A stretch of DNA of 64,000 nt from Neelides folsomi (taxonomy: Eukaryota > Arthropoda > Collembola > Neelipleona > Neelidae), in NCBI GenBank assembly GCA_034687125.1, contig JAQGBZ010000071.1, forward strand, positions 62,001 to 126,000, written 5' to 3'. Position numbers and translations under genes: made by a program. Position 1 is the first letter of the stretch, and the number at the start of each line of letters is the position of its first letter. Of the stretch, positions 61,245 to 64,000 are shown in pieces. The notes beneath the pieces were generated by a model, which was given only the letters and a program-made list of their open reading frames with translations, did no database searches and was not told the DNA's origin.

Positions 61245-64000
61245 CTGTATAATTTAAAAAACTGAATTAGAGCAATTGCAATTTTACGTTTATTTAAATA
61301 ACATTAAAGCTAAATAATAGACTTATTTATAAAATTTCTAATTCGGTGGCTTAAATTGTCGAAGAAAAGAGACATGAATTAGTTTAACCCCAATTTCGCG
61401 ATTTATAGTTTTAACTAATTGTAAATATAAAAAAATTCTCAGGTTTTGAAGACAAGTATATTAAGAACAGATGTATATTTTTAGCAATTTGAGGTGATTA
61501 TTCAAGTGAATTAATAGCGGGTTGGAACATTGAATGTAACGGTGTTGGAGTATGGAAGGGAATGGGTCTCGTAATTAGAGTAGCATTAACATGTAGCTTC
61601 ATCCTCCATTAATAATTCTCTAGGGAGGGTAAAAGGGGTTTAATAGCAACTTTTGTAGGAATCCAGCAGTGCTTGGGCCCATTACGACCATCCCCTTTTA
61701 TTAACGTGCTTCGAACTCTTTGCCGAAATTCTTCGCTCCGGTTTCTACATCACATATTTCTTTCACTTCCCTTTTCTTGGGAAATCAACGAGTTTTGGGA
61801 AAAGAATGCCCCACAATTCCAATGGCATGAAATGGAAATGAAGATAGAATAAAGTGTCTCTGCGTGCCAAAAATCCTAAACTCGAGTCAAAGGACTTTTG
61901 GAAGATGTAATAGAATGATATAATAGAGCCTTGGGAGCCTTTTAATTACAGGTGATGGGATAATCAACTCTACTTTGCTCGGAGCAGGGTAACGATGATA
62001 AGGTGATTAGGAGAAGAGATAATTATTGGGGTTTAAGAGCCGTAGAAGAAGCCATCCATTTCACTCACCTCACATAATCTCCAATGAGTTATCAAGCGAG
62101 AAATGGCGAGCCTATGACCAGCCCTGCCGCTGATCGAGAATGTGCCAAGAACAAGTTATACATCTTCAAATCCTCACTTTGAGGGTGGACACAAGATGTT
62201 CACAAACGTGTTTTGACAAATGCTAAGCTTATTTTTATGAGTGCTCGTTAGGTGAGGGGAGAGAGGGAATAATTTTAATAACGAGTCCATTTGCATTGTC
62301 CGAACATTTATTATATTTCTTCTCTGCATAATTCAGGATTTGGGGGACTCACTCCCGAATATTAATTACGATACAGGAAATTATGCTACACATAAATATT
62401 CCCTTTGGAAGCCTCGGAGCCGTCTTTCGAACCGAGTATGTAATATACTCACCGCCTATGTTATATCCCCTCCGCCGGGAAGGATGAGAGATGGGAAAAA
62501 TTCATGAGGAGCCACATTTCACCAGGGAGAAATGACAGTCGTCACCTTTAGGCCATACACTCTGCACCGACGATGGCTCAGCTCGAAACGGAACACATTT
62601 GTTATTTTCTCCGCTTCCCCAGGAAAATGAGTGGAGGCTTGTATCTATTTATCTCCATATAACCCCATGGATGAGGATCCATTACTAATAATATTTCCAA
62701 AGTTTAACACCTCGAGTCCTAATGGACCAAAGTGGAAATCAGCACAAATTCCCTTCAGATCTACACGTGTTCACCCCCTTCAACTCTGCCCATTGAGAGT
62801 GATGTGAGCAAATGGGATACAAATTGGGGAATGAATCTCTCATCATCCCACATAGAGAGAATAATTAGAGAAAATTCGTCCGCCCTCGCCCTCACATCTC
62901 TCATCACCAAAAGCATGAGCTAAATCAGCAAATGAATCGAATTACTCAACGTTTTCATCTTAATTAGAATAGGGGTAAAAGTTTTGTTCAATTATGAGAA
63001 GAAATGTCTTTGAGGAATTGAGTAATGAGTGAGCGGTGCTAAAACTTTCACAATTCATTTAGGCAAAGTTCATTAGTAGAATAATTCTCATAACGTTTCC
63101 ATTCGAGATGGGATCTACAATTTTTTTTGGCTGAAAGCGATATTGAACCTATAATTGTGAACTGGAATTGCGAGGCGTGGTTCATGACATTAATTCCCCT
63201 ACTCTCATTTTTACAAAAATGGGAGTCGAATAATGAAGAAATGTCTCATCATCGACTTCAACTTGGGGTCAGGGCCATTGAACAATTCTCTCCGGCTCCT
63301 CCAAGAAAAAGATGATTGAGTGGGAGAATGACAGTACGGGCCTCATTTGCTCTAAGCTCTCATTCCCCCCCCCCCCATCGACTCATCATAATCGGGGGGA
63401 AGAGAAAGCATTTAATGAGGAGATCATTTCAAGATCATATTTCCTCAATGGCTTCGTCTCAGGTGAATGAGCATTATAAAGATAAACGGGAGGCTGACAT
63501 GCACCCTGGAAAAGATAATGGGGAGGAGGAAATCATCTCAATTTACTTCCTCGTGACGGGCAGAGAGAGTCAATTTAATCGGAAAGTCGAGTCGTTCTCA
63601 TCTCAGTGCGGAGCAACTGACAATCTTACAGATCATCGGCTCTGTGGCTAAAAAATGAGATCAATTGGTATAGCATAATGTCCTTACGTCTCCACCTTGT
63701 TCAAATAACATGTTACGGTTTGATAGAACCTCTCTATACAAACCATGATGCAGATCGATATCGTCCTGATGATGAAAAAAGTTTGAAGGAAATAGAGTCG
63801 ATTTCTTCAGGTGCTGACCCACCGAACCAGATCTTCATGAGTATGATGAAAAAATTCCCCACATGTCCTCATCACGTCTCCTTTTAAAATGAGGAGGTTG
63901 GGCGAAGTGGAGTGAACCCGAGAGACATATTTTATTCATACAAAGCTATATACAAAGTTATATGAATTTATATGAGGAGATTGAAGGATGCGGGTTTCGT
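61245..64000. other. 5' flank or first intron of the receptor gene
   Basis: The receptor needs an upstream signal-peptide exon ending one base into a codon, but I find none on the minus strand here, so it is probably beyond the window. A frame on the plus strand is nearly open from 63127 to 63651, interrupted by one TGA. A 12-C run is at 63365-63376. Confidence 0.5.
63365..63376 (+). repeat. Homopolymer of 12 cytosines
   Basis: An uninterrupted C12 run in DNA otherwise lacking long C tracts; a likely length-variable site and assembly risk. Confidence 0.95.

Noticed and set aside
1..64000. CRISPR arrays, bacterial operons or prophage
   Set aside because: Spliced eukaryotic genes throughout; no regularly spaced repeats and no prokaryotic gene organisation.

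Overview
The window is eukaryotic nuclear DNA. Every gene is split by GT-AG introns, intergenic and intronic DNA dominates, and no long uninterrupted ORF is genuine. Gene content fits an arthropod: a JIL-1/MSK-type kinase, an arthropod-like Fasciclin-III/IRRE-style adhesion receptor, and a ZIP11, Integrator subunit 10 and iodotyrosine deiodinase ortholog. The AT-rich, repeat-poor texture would suit a copepod crustacean, but that last step is a guess. I rebuilt genes by translating both strands by hand and requiring splice phases to agree at each junction.

Layout. 1-8790 (minus): the first two coding exons of an MSK/JIL-1 (RPS6KA5-like) kinase, separated by an 8.5-kb intron; the rest of the kinase lies left of the window. 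13553-18135 (minus): a small gene I do not recognise, four phase-matched exons, about 129-180 aa. 18461-21650: a decayed pogo/Tigger-like DDE transposon with frameshifted transposase, subterminal repeats and degenerate inverted repeats. 22789-24302 (plus): iodotyrosine deiodinase, six exons, 301 aa. 24660-25029: a 370-bp MITE with 23-bp terminal inverted repeats and TA target duplication. 25446-27100 (minus): zinc transporter ZIP11 (SLC39A11), eight exons, 288 aa. 27406-30144 (plus): Integrator complex subunit 10, ten exons, 638 aa, divergent from ZIP11 across only about 305 bp. 32384-61244 (minus): a 29-kb gene for a type I membrane receptor with five Ig domains, one membrane helix and a tail with two tyrosine motifs, one a perfect ITIM consensus; 13 exons are in the window and the signal-peptide exon is not seen. 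52365-53025 (plus): within one of its introns, on the opposite strand, there is a TATA box, a signal-peptide exon and a phase-matched second exon, apparently a nested gene.

The three compact housekeeping/metabolic genes sit in a visibly AT-richer island (about 15.6-32.6 kb). The flanks are occupied by very long introns of the kinase and the receptor, with a different base texture. The most interesting items are the nested antisense secreted-protein gene with a perfect 37-nt palindrome over its 3' splice site, the unrecognised small gene, the ITIM-bearing adhesion receptor, and the transposon remnants.
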